From positions 186,001 through 250,000 of the forward strand of contig NZ_JBNVZV010000004.1 of NCBI RefSeq assembly GCF_050496545.1: a DNA stretch of 64,000 nucleotides, given 5' to 3'. Positions 23,182-30,711 of this stretch are shown here, one piece after another. The first letter of the stretch is position 1, and every line of letters starts with the position of its first letter. Made by a program: the position numbers and the translations under genes. This DNA is from Phycicoccus avicenniae_A (lineage in GTDB: Bacteria > Actinomycetota > Actinomycetes > Actinomycetales > Dermatophilaceae). The notes below the pieces were generated by a model that was not told the DNA's origin, searched no databases, and saw only the letters and a program-made list of their open reading frames with translations.

Positions 23182-24009
23182 TCAGCCGGAGAGGGCCGCC
23201 CGCACCCACGCCAGCACGCGTCCGCCCTCGGACGAGACGGTGGCGTCGTTGCCGACCCCGTCGGTCACGACGTCCCAGCCGTGCCGGTCGCCCTCGAGGC
23301 GCCACCGGTCCGCGACCCGTGCCGGTGACGCCGCCACCGCGTCGTCGAGGACGCCCCCGTCGATGCCCGTGTCGCCGTCCGAGGAGACGACGAGCAGCGG
23401 CACGGTGGTGGCCCGCCCCGCCTCGACGGCGTCCGGCACCCCCTGCCAGCGGTCCGGCCCGGAGAGGTCGACGACCGCGTCCGCGCCGGCCGCCTGACCC
23501 ACCCCGAGGGCGCGGGCCCCGCCCATCGACGCCCCGACCACCGCCACCGCGGATGCCCCGCGCGCCCGGGCGGCGTCGACCGCCGCCGCGACCTGACCGC
23601 GGGTGTCGCCGGTGAGCGCAGGGGTGCACCGGGAGGCGCCGTGGACGCAGTCGTCGACGGCCAGCGCCAGCACCCCGCGCTCGCCGAGCCAGCGCGCGTA
23701 GGGCACCCATCCGCACAGCCCGCCGGCGCCGGTCTGGTGCAGCAGCACCACGGCCACCGTGCCCGCCCCGTACGCCACCGAGGTGAGCGCCGACCCGTCC
23801 GCGGCCTCCAGGGGCTCGAGGTCGCCCGGCCCGTCGACGAAGCAGCGCTCGGCGACCGTCGCCGGGGCCGCGGTGGGCAGCGGCGTGACGGTGCGCGACG
23901 GTCCGCGCGAGGACCCGTCTCCCGGCCCGTTCCCGGCCCCGGGGCCGCCCGCGCACCCCCCGAGGACCGCCATCGCCAGCACTCCCGTCGCCCACCCGCC
24001 CCATCGCAT
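23182..24009 (-). CDS. Alpha/beta-hydrolase lipoprotein
   Basis: The 275-residue exported protein has a lipobox at VLGGC (Cys19) and a Gly/Ser/Pro linker. The alpha/beta hydrolase fold is indicated by VAVVLLHQTGAGG (oxyanion-hole strand), the nucleophile elbow GASMGG (Ser about 160), a candidate acid in SSDGDTGID and a His in DRHGWD. The substrate is unknown. Several cysteines in the cap could form disulfides. The start codon lies inside a palindrome shared with the divergent PadR gene, so repression by PadR is likely. Confidence 0.8.
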   Translation of the reverse strand: MRWGGWATGVLAMAVLGGCAGGPGAGNGPGDGSSRGPSRTVTPLPTAAPATVAERCFVDGPGDLEPLEAADGSALTSVAYGAGTVAVVLLHQTGAGGLCGWVPYARWLGERGVLALAVDDCVHGASRCTPALTGDTRGQVAAAVDAARARGASAVAVVGASMGGARALGVGQAAGADAVVDLSGPDRWQGVPDAVEAGRATTVPLLVVSSDGDTGIDGGVLDDAVAASPARVADRWRLEGDRHGWDVVTDGVGNDATVSSEGGRVLAWVRAALSG

Positions 24010-24028
24010 ATGTCGACTCTGACATATG
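24007..24028. promoter_or_regulatory. PadR-type operator overlapping the lipoprotein start codon
   Basis: CATATGTC-GACTCT-GACATATG is a perfect 8+8 palindrome with the ATGT/ACAT halves typical of PadR sites. Its left edge contains the start codon of the minus-strand lipoprotein, and its right edge ends 5 bp before the padR -10. Confidence 0.75.
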
Positions 24029-24032
24029 GCAC

Positions 24033-24038
24033 TAGCCT
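24033..24038 (+). promoter_or_regulatory. -10 for a leaderless padR transcript
   Basis: TAGCCT ends 6 nt before the ATG at 24045. Confidence 0.55.
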
Positions 24039-24044
24039 GCGTCC

Positions 24045-24602
24045 ATGCCCTCGGACCTCGGCCACGCGCTGCTCGGGCTGCTCGCCCGCCGGCCGTCCAC
24101 CGGCTACGACCTGGCCCGGCGGATGCAGCGCCCCGTCGGCTGGTTCTGGACCGCGGGCCACAGCCAGGTCTACCCGGAGCTGGCCCGCCTGGAGGCCGAC
24201 GGCCTCGTCGAGCACGAGGTCGTGCCGGGCCGCGGGCCGCGGGCGACCAAGCGCTACCGTCCGACCGCGGTCGGCACCGAGGCGCTGCGGACCTGGGTCG
24301 CCGCCGAGCTCGAGCCCCAGCCGGTCCGCGACCTCGAGGTCCTACGGCTGTGGTCGGTGTGGCTCGTGGACGCCGAGGCGGCGACCGACCTCGTGCGCCG
24401 GGTGCGCGCCGGCCACGCCGAGCGGCTCGCGGCCTACGAGGCCGACCTCGCGACGCTCGACGGCGTCGCGGCCGCCCACGACCCGGCGGCCCCCGACTTC
24501 GCGAGCCGGCTCACGCTCGTCGGCGGGGTGCTGACGCGGCGGGCCGCGCTGGAGTGGTGCGACTGGATGCTCGCCGAGCTCACCGCCGCCGACCGCCCCT
24601 GA
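24045..24602 (+). CDS. PadR-family transcriptional regulator
   Basis: The 185-residue PadR protein has the N-terminal winged helix LGHALLGLLARRPSTGYDLA (6-25), SQVYPELARLEADGLVEHEV and the wing KRYRPTAVG, followed by the C-terminal dimerisation helices (PF10400-like). It is divergent from the hydrolase lipoprotein across a 35-bp gap filled by a palindrome, which predicts joint control of both genes. Confidence 0.92.
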   Translation: MPSDLGHALLGLLARRPSTGYDLARRMQRPVGWFWTAGHSQVYPELARLEADGLVEHEVVPGRGPRATKRYRPTAVGTEALRTWVAAELEPQPVRDLEVLRLWSVWLVDAEAATDLVRRVRAGHAERLAAYEADLATLDGVAAAHDPAAPDFASRLTLVGGVLTRRAALEWCDWMLAELTAADRP

Positions 24603-24614
24603 ACCCGCGCCGAG

Positions 24615-26435
24615 TCAGCCGACGACGTCGGCGGCCTCGAGCCACTCGAGCTCGAGGACCTCGCGCTCGTCGACGACCTCGCGCAGCTCGCGGTTCAGCC
24701 CGAGCACCCGCTCGTGGTCGGTGGCGGCCTCGGCCATCGCGGCGTGGAGGCGGTCCTCGCGCTGGGCCAGCCGCGCCAGCTGCTTCTCGACCCGCGCCAT
24801 CACCTTGCGGGCCTCGCGCGCCGCGGCGGGGTTCGGTCCGGCGGCCGGGGCGGCGGGCGCCGGGGCCTCACCCGTGGCGGGCACCTCGCGGGTCCCGCCG
24901 CCGCGCTCGACGAGCTCGTGGCGCAGCCGGAGGTACTCCTCGACCCCACCCGGGAGGTCGCGCAGCACGCCGTCGCCGAGCAGCGCGAGCTGGCGGTCGC
25001 AGACCCGCTCGAGCAGGTAGCGGTCGTGCGAGACGACGACGAGGGTGCCGGCCCAGCCGTCGAGCAGGTCCTCGAGCGAGGTGAGCGTCTCGATGTCGAG
25101 GTCGTTGGTCGGCTCGTCGAGGAGCAGGACGTTGGGCTCGTCCATCAGCAGGCGGGTCAGCTGGAGCCGGCGCCGCTCGCCACCGGACAGGTCGCCGACG
25201 CGGGTCTGCTGGCGCGGCCCGGTGAAGCCCAGGCGCTGCGCGAGCTGCGAGGCCGAGAGCTCCTTGCGCCCGAGCCGCACGACCGAGCGCACGTCCTCGA
25301 CGGCCTCGATGACCCGCCGGTCGGCCCAGGCGTCGAGCTCGCGGACCTCCTGGGTGAGGACCGCCATCCGCACCGTGATGCCGACCCTCCGCTTCCCCGC
25401 GGCCAGCGGCACCTCGCCCACGAGCGCGCGCAGCAACGTCGACTTGCCGGCGCCGTTGACCCCGACCAGCCCCACCCGGTCGCCGGGGCCCAGCCGCCAC
25501 GTGAAGCGCTCGAGGAGCACACGGTCGCCGACCGAGAGCCGGGCATCGAGCAGGTCGACGACGTCCTTGCCGAGCCGGGTGGAGGCGAAGCGCATCAGCT
25601 CGACGTCGTCGCGCGCCGGCGGCTCGTCGGCGATGAGCGCGTTGGCGGCGTCGATGCGGAACTTCGGCTTGCTCGTGCGCGCGGGCGGGCCGCGCCGCAG
25701 CCAGGCCAGCTCCTTGCGCAGCAGGTTGTCGCGGCGGTCGGCGATGACGCCGGCCATCCGCTCGCGCTCGGCCTTGGCCAGGACGAAGGCCGCGTACCCG
25801 CCCTCGTACTGGTGCACCCGGCCGTCCTCGACCTCCCACGTCTGCGTCGCGACGGCGTCGAGGAACCACCGGTCGTGGGTGATGACGACCAGGCCGGTGT
25901 CCGGCCGCGCGTAGGAGCCGGCGAGGTGCTCGGCCAGCCAGGCGACGCCCTCGACGTCGAGGTGGTTCGTCGGCTCGTCGAGGAGCAGCAGGTCGGGTCG
26001 GTCGACGAGCAGGGCCGCGAGTGCCACCCGACGCCGCTCCCCGCCCGAGAGCGGCCCGACGGTGGCCTCCATCCCGCCGACGACGGGCGCGTCGAGGCCG
26101 CCGAGCAGGCCGACGAGGACGTCGCGCACGCGCGGGTCGGCGGCCCACTCGTGCTCGGCGAGGTCCCCCAGGACGGAGTCGCGCACGGTGGCCGAGGCAT
26201 CGAGGGTGTCCTCCTGGGACAGCACCCCGATGCGCAGGCCTCCGGTGCGCGCGACCCGGCCGTCGTCCGGGGCGCGGCTGCCGGAGAGCACCCGCAGCAG
26301 CGTGGTCTTGCCGCCGCCGTTGCGGCCGACGACGCCGATGCGGTCGCCGCCGTTCACCCCGAGGGAGACGGCGTCGAGCACCTGGGCGGTGCCGAGGGCC
26401 AGGGAGGCGCGCTCGACGGAGACGAGGCTGGCCAC
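24615..26435 (-). CDS. ABC-F family ATPase (Uup-like, ribosome-associated)
   Basis: The 606-residue protein has two ABC domains in tandem and no membrane segments. Walker A sites are VGRNGGGKTT and VGVNGAGKST. Signature motifs are PLSGGERRRVALA and DLSGGERRRLQLT, and Walker B motifs are LLLLDEPTNHLD and LLLLDEPTNDLD. A linker between them is charged. The last 90 residues form a coiled coil (VMARVEKQLARLAQREDRL), as in Uup. Such proteins act on ribosomes or translation stress. The GTG start shares one base with the ispE stop (TAGTG), indicating coupling. Confidence 0.92.
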   Translation of the reverse strand: MASLVSVERASLALGTAQVLDAVSLGVNGGDRIGVVGRNGGGKTTLLRVLSGSRAPDDGRVARTGGLRIGVLSQEDTLDASATVRDSVLGDLAEHEWAADPRVRDVLVGLLGGLDAPVVGGMEATVGPLSGGERRRVALAALLVDRPDLLLLDEPTNHLDVEGVAWLAEHLAGSYARPDTGLVVITHDRWFLDAVATQTWEVEDGRVHQYEGGYAAFVLAKAERERMAGVIADRRDNLLRKELAWLRRGPPARTSKPKFRIDAANALIADEPPARDDVELMRFASTRLGKDVVDLLDARLSVGDRVLLERFTWRLGPGDRVGLVGVNGAGKSTLLRALVGEVPLAAGKRRVGITVRMAVLTQEVRELDAWADRRVIEAVEDVRSVVRLGRKELSASQLAQRLGFTGPRQQTRVGDLSGGERRRLQLTRLLMDEPNVLLLDEPTNDLDIETLTSLEDLLDGWAGTLVVVSHDRYLLERVCDRQLALLGDGVLRDLPGGVEEYLRLRHELVERGGGTREVPATGEAPAPAAPAAGPNPAAAREARKVMARVEKQLARLAQREDRLHAAMAEAATDHERVLGLNRELREVVDEREVLELEWLEAADVVG

Positions 26436-27364
26436 TAGTCGACCCGGTGGTGGATGACGTGTGCGCCGTGCACCGGCCCGCTGGCCCGCCGGACGTCGCG
26501 GACCGACCCGCTCGCGGTGAGCGCGACGGCGAGGTCGATGCCGGCCTCGGTGCCCTCGACGAGGAAGGCCACGGTGGGGCCCGAGCCGGAGACGACGCCG
26601 CCGAGCGCGCCGTACTCCATCCCGGAGGAGAGCACCTCGCCGAGGTCGGGGCGCAGGCTGACCGCGGCCTCCTGCAGGTCGTTGACGAGCTGGGGCGCCA
26701 GCTCGTGCGGGTCCCCCGTGCGCAGGGCCGCCATCAGCGCCGGCGTGGCGACGGGTTCGGGCACGTCGGTGCCCTCGCGGAGCCGGTCGCACTCGGCGTA
26801 GACGGCGGGGGTCGAGAGGCCGCCGTCGGCGAGCGCCAGGACCCAGTGGTAGGTGCCGCGGGCGAGGACGGGGGCGAGCAGCTCGCCGCGGCCGCTGCCC
26901 ATGGCGGTGCCGCCGGCGACGAGGAACGGGACGTCGCTCCCGAGCTCGGCCGCGAGCCCCTCGAGCTCCTCGCGGTCCAGCCCCAGGTCCCACAGGTGGT
27001 CGAGCGCGACGAGCGTGGCGGCGGCGTCGGCCGACCCGCCGGCCATCCCGCCCGCCACGGGGATGCCCTTGCGGATGGAGATGTGCACCGGCTCGCCGTC
27101 GTAGCGGTCGGCGACGAGGCGGGCCGCACGCAGCGCGATGTTGTCGTCGTCGGTGGGCACGCCGTCGGCGAGCGCCCCCGAGACGGTGACCCCCCAGTCG
27201 TCGGCCTCCCCGACCGTGAGGTCGTCGTAGAGGCTGAGCGCCTGGTACACGCTGGAGAGCGCGTGGTAGCCGTCCTCGCGGCGCGGGCCGACGAGCAGCT
27301 CGAGGTTGACCTTCGCCGGGACGCGCACCGTCACGGGGCCGGGCACGAGCGGGGCCGAGGTCAT
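26435..27364 (-). CDS. ispE: 4-(cytidine 5'-diphospho)-2-C-methyl-D-erythritol kinase
   Basis: The 309-residue GHMP kinase of the MEP isoprenoid pathway phosphorylates CDP-methylerythritol. The ATP loop is PVAGGMAGGSADAAA (about 102-116). AKVNLELLVGPRREDGYH at the N-terminus and GGVVSGSGPTVAFL near the C-terminus are family blocks. It is transcribed toward the ABC-F gene and follows rsmA, the conserved rpfB-rsmA-ispE order. A TAGGGT -10 ends 6 nt before its ATG, so it has its own leaderless promoter. Confidence 0.96.
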   Translation of the reverse strand: MTSAPLVPGPVTVRVPAKVNLELLVGPRREDGYHALSSVYQALSLYDDLTVGEADDWGVTVSGALADGVPTDDDNIALRAARLVADRYDGEPVHISIRKGIPVAGGMAGGSADAAATLVALDHLWDLGLDREELEGLAAELGSDVPFLVAGGTAMGSGRGELLAPVLARGTYHWVLALADGGLSTPAVYAECDRLREGTDVPEPVATPALMAALRTGDPHELAPQLVNDLQEAAVSLRPDLGEVLSSGMEYGALGGVVSGSGPTVAFLVEGTEAGIDLAVALTASGSVRDVRRASGPVHGAHVIHHRVD

Positions 27365-27370
27365 GGCCTC

Positions 27371-27376
27371 ACCCTA
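27371..27376 (-). promoter_or_regulatory. -10 for a leaderless ispE transcript
   Basis: TAGGGT on the minus strand is separated from the ATG at 27364 by 6 nt. Confidence 0.6.
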
Positions 27377-27440
27377 GTCAGACGCACAGGGGCGGAGCGG
27401 GCTGGGACTCCTTGCGTCCCAACCGGTCCGTCGGCGGCGC

Positions 27441-28304
27441 TCAGGAGGGTTCCCGGGCCGCGGCGACGCGCGCGAAGGCCGCGACGTCGAGCTGCTCGCC
27501 ACGGGTGCGCGGGTCGATGCCGGCCGCGACGAGCGCCGCCTCGGCCCGCGCCGGCGAGCCGGCCCACCCGGAGAGCGCCGCCCGGAGGGTCTTGCGGCGC
27601 TGGGCGAAGGCGGCGTCCACGACGGCGAAGACCTCCTCGCGGGTGGCGGTGGTCACCGGCGGCTCGCGGCGGGTGAGCGCGACGAGGCCGGAGTCGACGT
27701 TGGGCACCGGCCAGAAGACGCTGCGGGGCACCGTGCCCGCGAGGCGGACGTCGGAGTACCAGGCGGCCTTGACGCTGGGGACGCCGTAGGTGCGCGAGCC
27801 GGGGCCGGCCGCGAGCCGCTCGGCCACCTCGAGCTGGACCATGACGAGCACCGTCCGCAGGGTCGGGAAGCGCTCGAGCATCCGGAGGACGACCGGCACG
27901 GACACGTTGTAGGGGAGGTTGGCGACCAGCGCGGTCGGGGGCGGTCCGGGGAGCGCGGTGACGGCCAGCGCGTCGGCGGGGACCACCTCGAGGCGGTCGG
28001 TGAGTCCCGGGGCGTGCTGCGCGACGGTCTCCGGGAGGGCGCGGGCCAGGGTCGGGTCGACCTCGACGGCCACGACGCGGCGCACGGCGGGCAGCAGCGC
28101 GAGGGTGAGGCTCCCGAGCCCCGGCCCCACCTCGACGACCACGTCGTCGGCGTCGACCCCGGAGACCCGGACGATGCGGCGCACGGTGTTGCCGTCGACG
28201 ACGAAGTTCTGCCCCCACTGCTTGGTCGGGCGGATGCCGAGGCGCTCGGCGAGGCCGCGGATCTCGGCGGCGCCGAGGAGCGCGGCGTCGGGGGCGTCGG
28301 TCAC
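27441..28304 (-). CDS. rsmA: 16S rRNA (adenine(1518)-N6/adenine(1519)-N6)-dimethyltransferase
   Basis: RsmA/KsgA dimethylates two adenines in the 3' hairpin of 16S rRNA late in 30S assembly. The SAM motif is VEVGPGLGSLTLALL (about 55), the catalytic motif is NLPYNVSVPVV (about 128), and KQWGQNFVVD is the typical N-terminal block. The GTG at 28304 gives 287 residues and is chosen because TAGGGT ends 7 nt before it. GTG codons at 28313 and 28331 are alternatives but lie on or near that hexamer. Confidence 0.95.
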   Translation of the reverse strand: MTDAPDAALLGAAEIRGLAERLGIRPTKQWGQNFVVDGNTVRRIVRVSGVDADDVVVEVGPGLGSLTLALLPAVRRVVAVEVDPTLARALPETVAQHAPGLTDRLEVVPADALAVTALPGPPPTALVANLPYNVSVPVVLRMLERFPTLRTVLVMVQLEVAERLAAGPGSRTYGVPSVKAAWYSDVRLAGTVPRSVFWPVPNVDSGLVALTRREPPVTTATREEVFAVVDAAFAQRRKTLRAALSGWAGSPARAEAALVAAGIDPRTRGEQLDVAAFARVAAAREPS

Positions 28305-28311
28305 GGCCGTC

Positions 28312-28317
28312 ACCCTA
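28312..28317 (-). promoter_or_regulatory. -10 for a leaderless rsmA transcript
   Basis: TAGGGT on the minus strand lies 7 nt before the chosen GTG. It overlaps the alternative start at 28313, which argues against that start. Confidence 0.55.
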
Positions 28318-28343
28318 GCGAGGGCCGGCACCGCTCCACGACG

Positions 28344-28380
28344 CGAGCCGCCCGCCCCGGGGTCCGTGGCGGGCGGCTCG
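28344..28380 (-). terminator. Hairpin after rpfB
   Basis: CGAGCCGCCCGCC (28344-28356) pairs perfectly with 28368-28380 around an 11-nt loop, 18 nt past the rpfB stop and before the rsmA promoter. Confidence 0.7.
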
Positions 28381-28398
28381 TCGTGCCGGTGGGTCGCG

Positions 28399-29526
28399 TC
28401 AGGCGGCGTGGGCGCAGCCCCAGGGGGACAGGCCGGCCTTGGCGTAGTACCGGTTGGCCACGGTGATCTGCTCGGCGCGCGAGGCGAGGTCGGCGCGCGG
28501 GGCGAAGTCGTCGCCGCCGTTGGCCAGCCACGAGGGAGTCGCGAACTGGAGGCCGCCGTAGTAGCCGTTGCCGGTGTTGATGCTCCAGTTGCCGCTGGAC
28601 TCGCACTGGGCGATGCGGTCCCACATCGCCTCGTTGGCGAGGTTGAGGCCGGCGCCGCTGGTGTTGCCCGCGCTCGGCGGCGGGGTCGACGGGCGGGCCT
28701 TGGTGCCGACCTTGACGACGGCGTTCTTCGGCGCCGAGACCGTGGTCGCGGACCGCACCGTGGTGGAGGTGAGCTTGCCGTCGACGTAGCGCAGCTCGCG
28801 GACGACCTTGCGCGAGCCGTTCTTCCCGGGCGTGACGGTCTTGGACGTGCCCTCGTACATCGAGGAGTCCGACTGCTTCGTCGTGGAGTAGCGGACGGCC
28901 TCGGTGGAGGTCTTCGTCTTCGTGACGACGCGCTTGAGGACGATCTTCATGCCGTCGGCGACCGGGGTGTCCAGACCCGGCGCGGCGATGTCGGTCGCGT
29001 TGCGGTTGACGCCGAGCTGCCCGAAGACGCCGGAGACCTTGGGGGCCGAGGTGGAGACCGTGCGGGCCTTGCCGTCGACGACGACGGTGACCTTCTTCGG
29101 GGTCGTCACGGCCAGGGCCAGGCCGCCGCGGCCGAGGGGCTGCGAGCGGGAGGCGCTGAGGACGGCGCCGTCGGCGCGCACGCCGAGGTCACGGAGCGCG
29201 GCATCGACCGTGGTGGCGGTGGTCCAGTACTCCTTGGTCCGCCCGTCCTGGGTCACGACGAGCTTGCGCCCGTAGCGGACCGAGATCCGGTCGCCGTCGC
29301 CGATGTCGCTGTCGAGCGACGGCACGACGACGTCGTGCTCACCCACGCGGATGCCCTGCTTGTCGAGCGCGTCGCGGACGGTGGAGCCGAAGACGTGGAC
29401 CGACTGCGGCGACCCGTCGACCGTGAGGGCGACCGCCTTGTCGAAGTGGGCCACACCGACGGAACCGACGGCGACGGCGAGAGCGGCCGCGCCCTGGGCG
29501 GCGTGGCGGATCGAACGCGAGAGCAA
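28399..29526 (-). CDS. rpfB: Resuscitation-promoting factor B
   Basis: The 375-residue exported peptidoglycan hydrolase starts at a TTG with GGAG 6 nt upstream. An N-terminal hydrophobic anchor (8-27) is followed by three DUF348 repeats (about 33-71, 80-126 and 136-185), a G5 domain (about 195-277) and a Pro-rich linker. The Rpf domain (301-375) has the catalytic Glu309 in CESSGNW and a likely disulfide between Cys308 and Cys371. RpfB promotes growth resumption of dormant actinobacteria by cleaving glycan. The long leader is structured. Confidence 0.96.
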   Translation of the reverse strand: MLSRSIRHAAQGAAALAVAVGSVGVAHFDKAVALTVDGSPQSVHVFGSTVRDALDKQGIRVGEHDVVVPSLDSDIGDGDRISVRYGRKLVVTQDGRTKEYWTTATTVDAALRDLGVRADGAVLSASRSQPLGRGGLALAVTTPKKVTVVVDGKARTVSTSAPKVSGVFGQLGVNRNATDIAAPGLDTPVADGMKIVLKRVVTKTKTSTEAVRYSTTKQSDSSMYEGTSKTVTPGKNGSRKVVRELRYVDGKLTSTTVRSATTVSAPKNAVVKVGTKARPSTPPPSAGNTSGAGLNLANEAMWDRIAQCESSGNWSINTGNGYYGGLQFATPSWLANGGDDFAPRADLASRAEQITVANRYYAKAGLSPWGCAHAA

Positions 29527-29583
29527 GAGGACTCCAGGGGTGGTACGTCCCGGGCACCGGTGCCGGACGCCAGCCTCGTGGGC

Positions 29584-29676
29584 CTCGGCCGCGAGGGGGC
29601 CGAGCGGACGAAAGCACCTTCTCGCGGCACTGCGAAAAGGCGCTCGGTCCGTGACGTCCGGGGCTTCCGGCCCCGG
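29584..29676 (-). promoter_or_regulatory. Structured leader of rpfB
   Basis: Three successive hairpins lie in the 5' region: 29658-29664 with 29670-29676 (CCGGGGC stem, 5-nt loop); 29614-29625 with 29632-29643 (12 bp including two G-U pairs); and 29584-29590 with 29598-29604 (CTCGGCC stem). The hallmark sequences of the c-di-AMP ydaO riboswitch were looked for and not recognised. The rest of 29527-29853 has no gene. Confidence 0.5.
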
Positions 29677-29767
29677 CCATCAGCCTCCACCGTGCAGGAG
29701 GCACCACCCAAAGGTCAAGTTTCGATAACGGCGCTGCTCTCAGGGTGAGACGCCGTCACCGCCTCAT

Positions 29768-29793
29768 CCATCACACCAGTCACACCGGTCACA
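29768..29793 (-). repeat. Triple TGTGA direct repeat between tatD and rpfB
   Basis: On the minus strand TGTGACCGG, TGTGACTGG and TGTGATGG follow each other head to tail with 9-bp spacing. They lie about 240 bp upstream of rpfB and could be a regulator-binding array; spacing near one helical turn suits cooperative binding. Confidence 0.5.
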
Positions 29794-29853
29794 GGATCCG
29801 AGCACGAACCGACCGTTCACCGATGCGGAGGGCGCGCCCGGCGCCCAGGGCGG

Positions 29854-30708
29854 TCACCAGGGGCCGTAGAGCCGCTCGGCGTTCTCCGAGAGCGCCTCGC
29901 ACAGCGTCGGCACGGCGACCCCGAGCACCGAGGCCATCACGCGCACGGTCAGCGGCACGAGCACCGGGCTGTTCGACGCCCCGCGCCAGGGGTGCGGCGT
30001 GAGGTACGGGGCGTCGGTCTCGACGAGCAGCAGTTCGAGGGGCACGACCGAGAGCGCGTCGCGCAGGTCCTTGGCGCTCTTGAAGGTCACGGTGCCGCTG
30101 AAGGACAGGTGGTAGCCGCGCCGGACGCACTCGCGGGCCATCTCGAGGTCCCCGGAGAAGCAGTGCATCACCGTGCGGTCGGGTGCCCCGGCGTCGGCGA
30201 GGACGCGGAGCACGTCGGCGTGCGCGTCGCGGTCGTGGATCTGCAGGGCCAAGCCGGTGCGCTCCGCCAGGTCGACGTGCCACCGGAAGGACTCCTCCTG
30301 CACGGCGTGCCCCTCCGGGCCGGTGCGGAAGTGGTCGAGCCCGGTCTCCCCCACCACGCGGACGCGCGGGTGGGCGGCGAGCTCCTCGATGCGGGCCAGC
30401 GCGGCGTCGAGGCGGCCGGCCGCGGCGAGGTCGGGGACCTCGTTCGGGTGCAGGGCGACGCCGGCGAGGACGGACGGGTAGCGCTCGGCAGCGTTGACCG
30501 CGAACTCCGCGCCGGGCAGGTCGCACCCGATCTGGACCACCCGGTCGACCCCGACGGCCGCCGCTGCCCGCAGGACCGGCCCGAGGTCGTCGACCGCCAC
30601 CTCGGCGCCCTCGCGGCTGATGTCGAGGTGGGTGTGGTTGTCCACGACCGCGATCGGTAACGGGTCGGGCGCCTCGGGCTCCCCTCGACGGCTCGGCTGG
30701 GACGTCAC
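29854..30708 (-). CDS. tatD: TatD-family metal-dependent hydrolase
   Basis: The 284-residue TIM-barrel hydrolase has metal ligands in DNHTHLD (N-terminus), VGETGLDHFR, LQIHDRDAH, MHCFSGD and ETDAPYLTPHP. TatD proteins act as DNases or phosphoesterases; the substrate here is unproven. The GTG at 30708 lies 3 bp after the metG stop, so the two genes are coupled. The order metG-tatD-rpfB-rsmA-ispE is conserved across Actinobacteria. Confidence 0.93.
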   Translation of the reverse strand: MTSQPSRRGEPEAPDPLPIAVVDNHTHLDISREGAEVAVDDLGPVLRAAAAVGVDRVVQIGCDLPGAEFAVNAAERYPSVLAGVALHPNEVPDLAAAGRLDAALARIEELAAHPRVRVVGETGLDHFRTGPEGHAVQEESFRWHVDLAERTGLALQIHDRDAHADVLRVLADAGAPDRTVMHCFSGDLEMARECVRRGYHLSFSGTVTFKSAKDLRDALSVVPLELLLVETDAPYLTPHPWRGASNSPVLVPLTVRVMASVLGVAVPTLCEALSENAERLYGPW

Positions 30709-30711
30709 GGC

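Noticed and set aside
29527..29853. A c-di-AMP (ydaO) riboswitch upstream of rpfB
   Set aside because: The region is structured, but the conserved ydaO sequence blocks could not be recognised by eye, so only an unnamed structured leader is reported.
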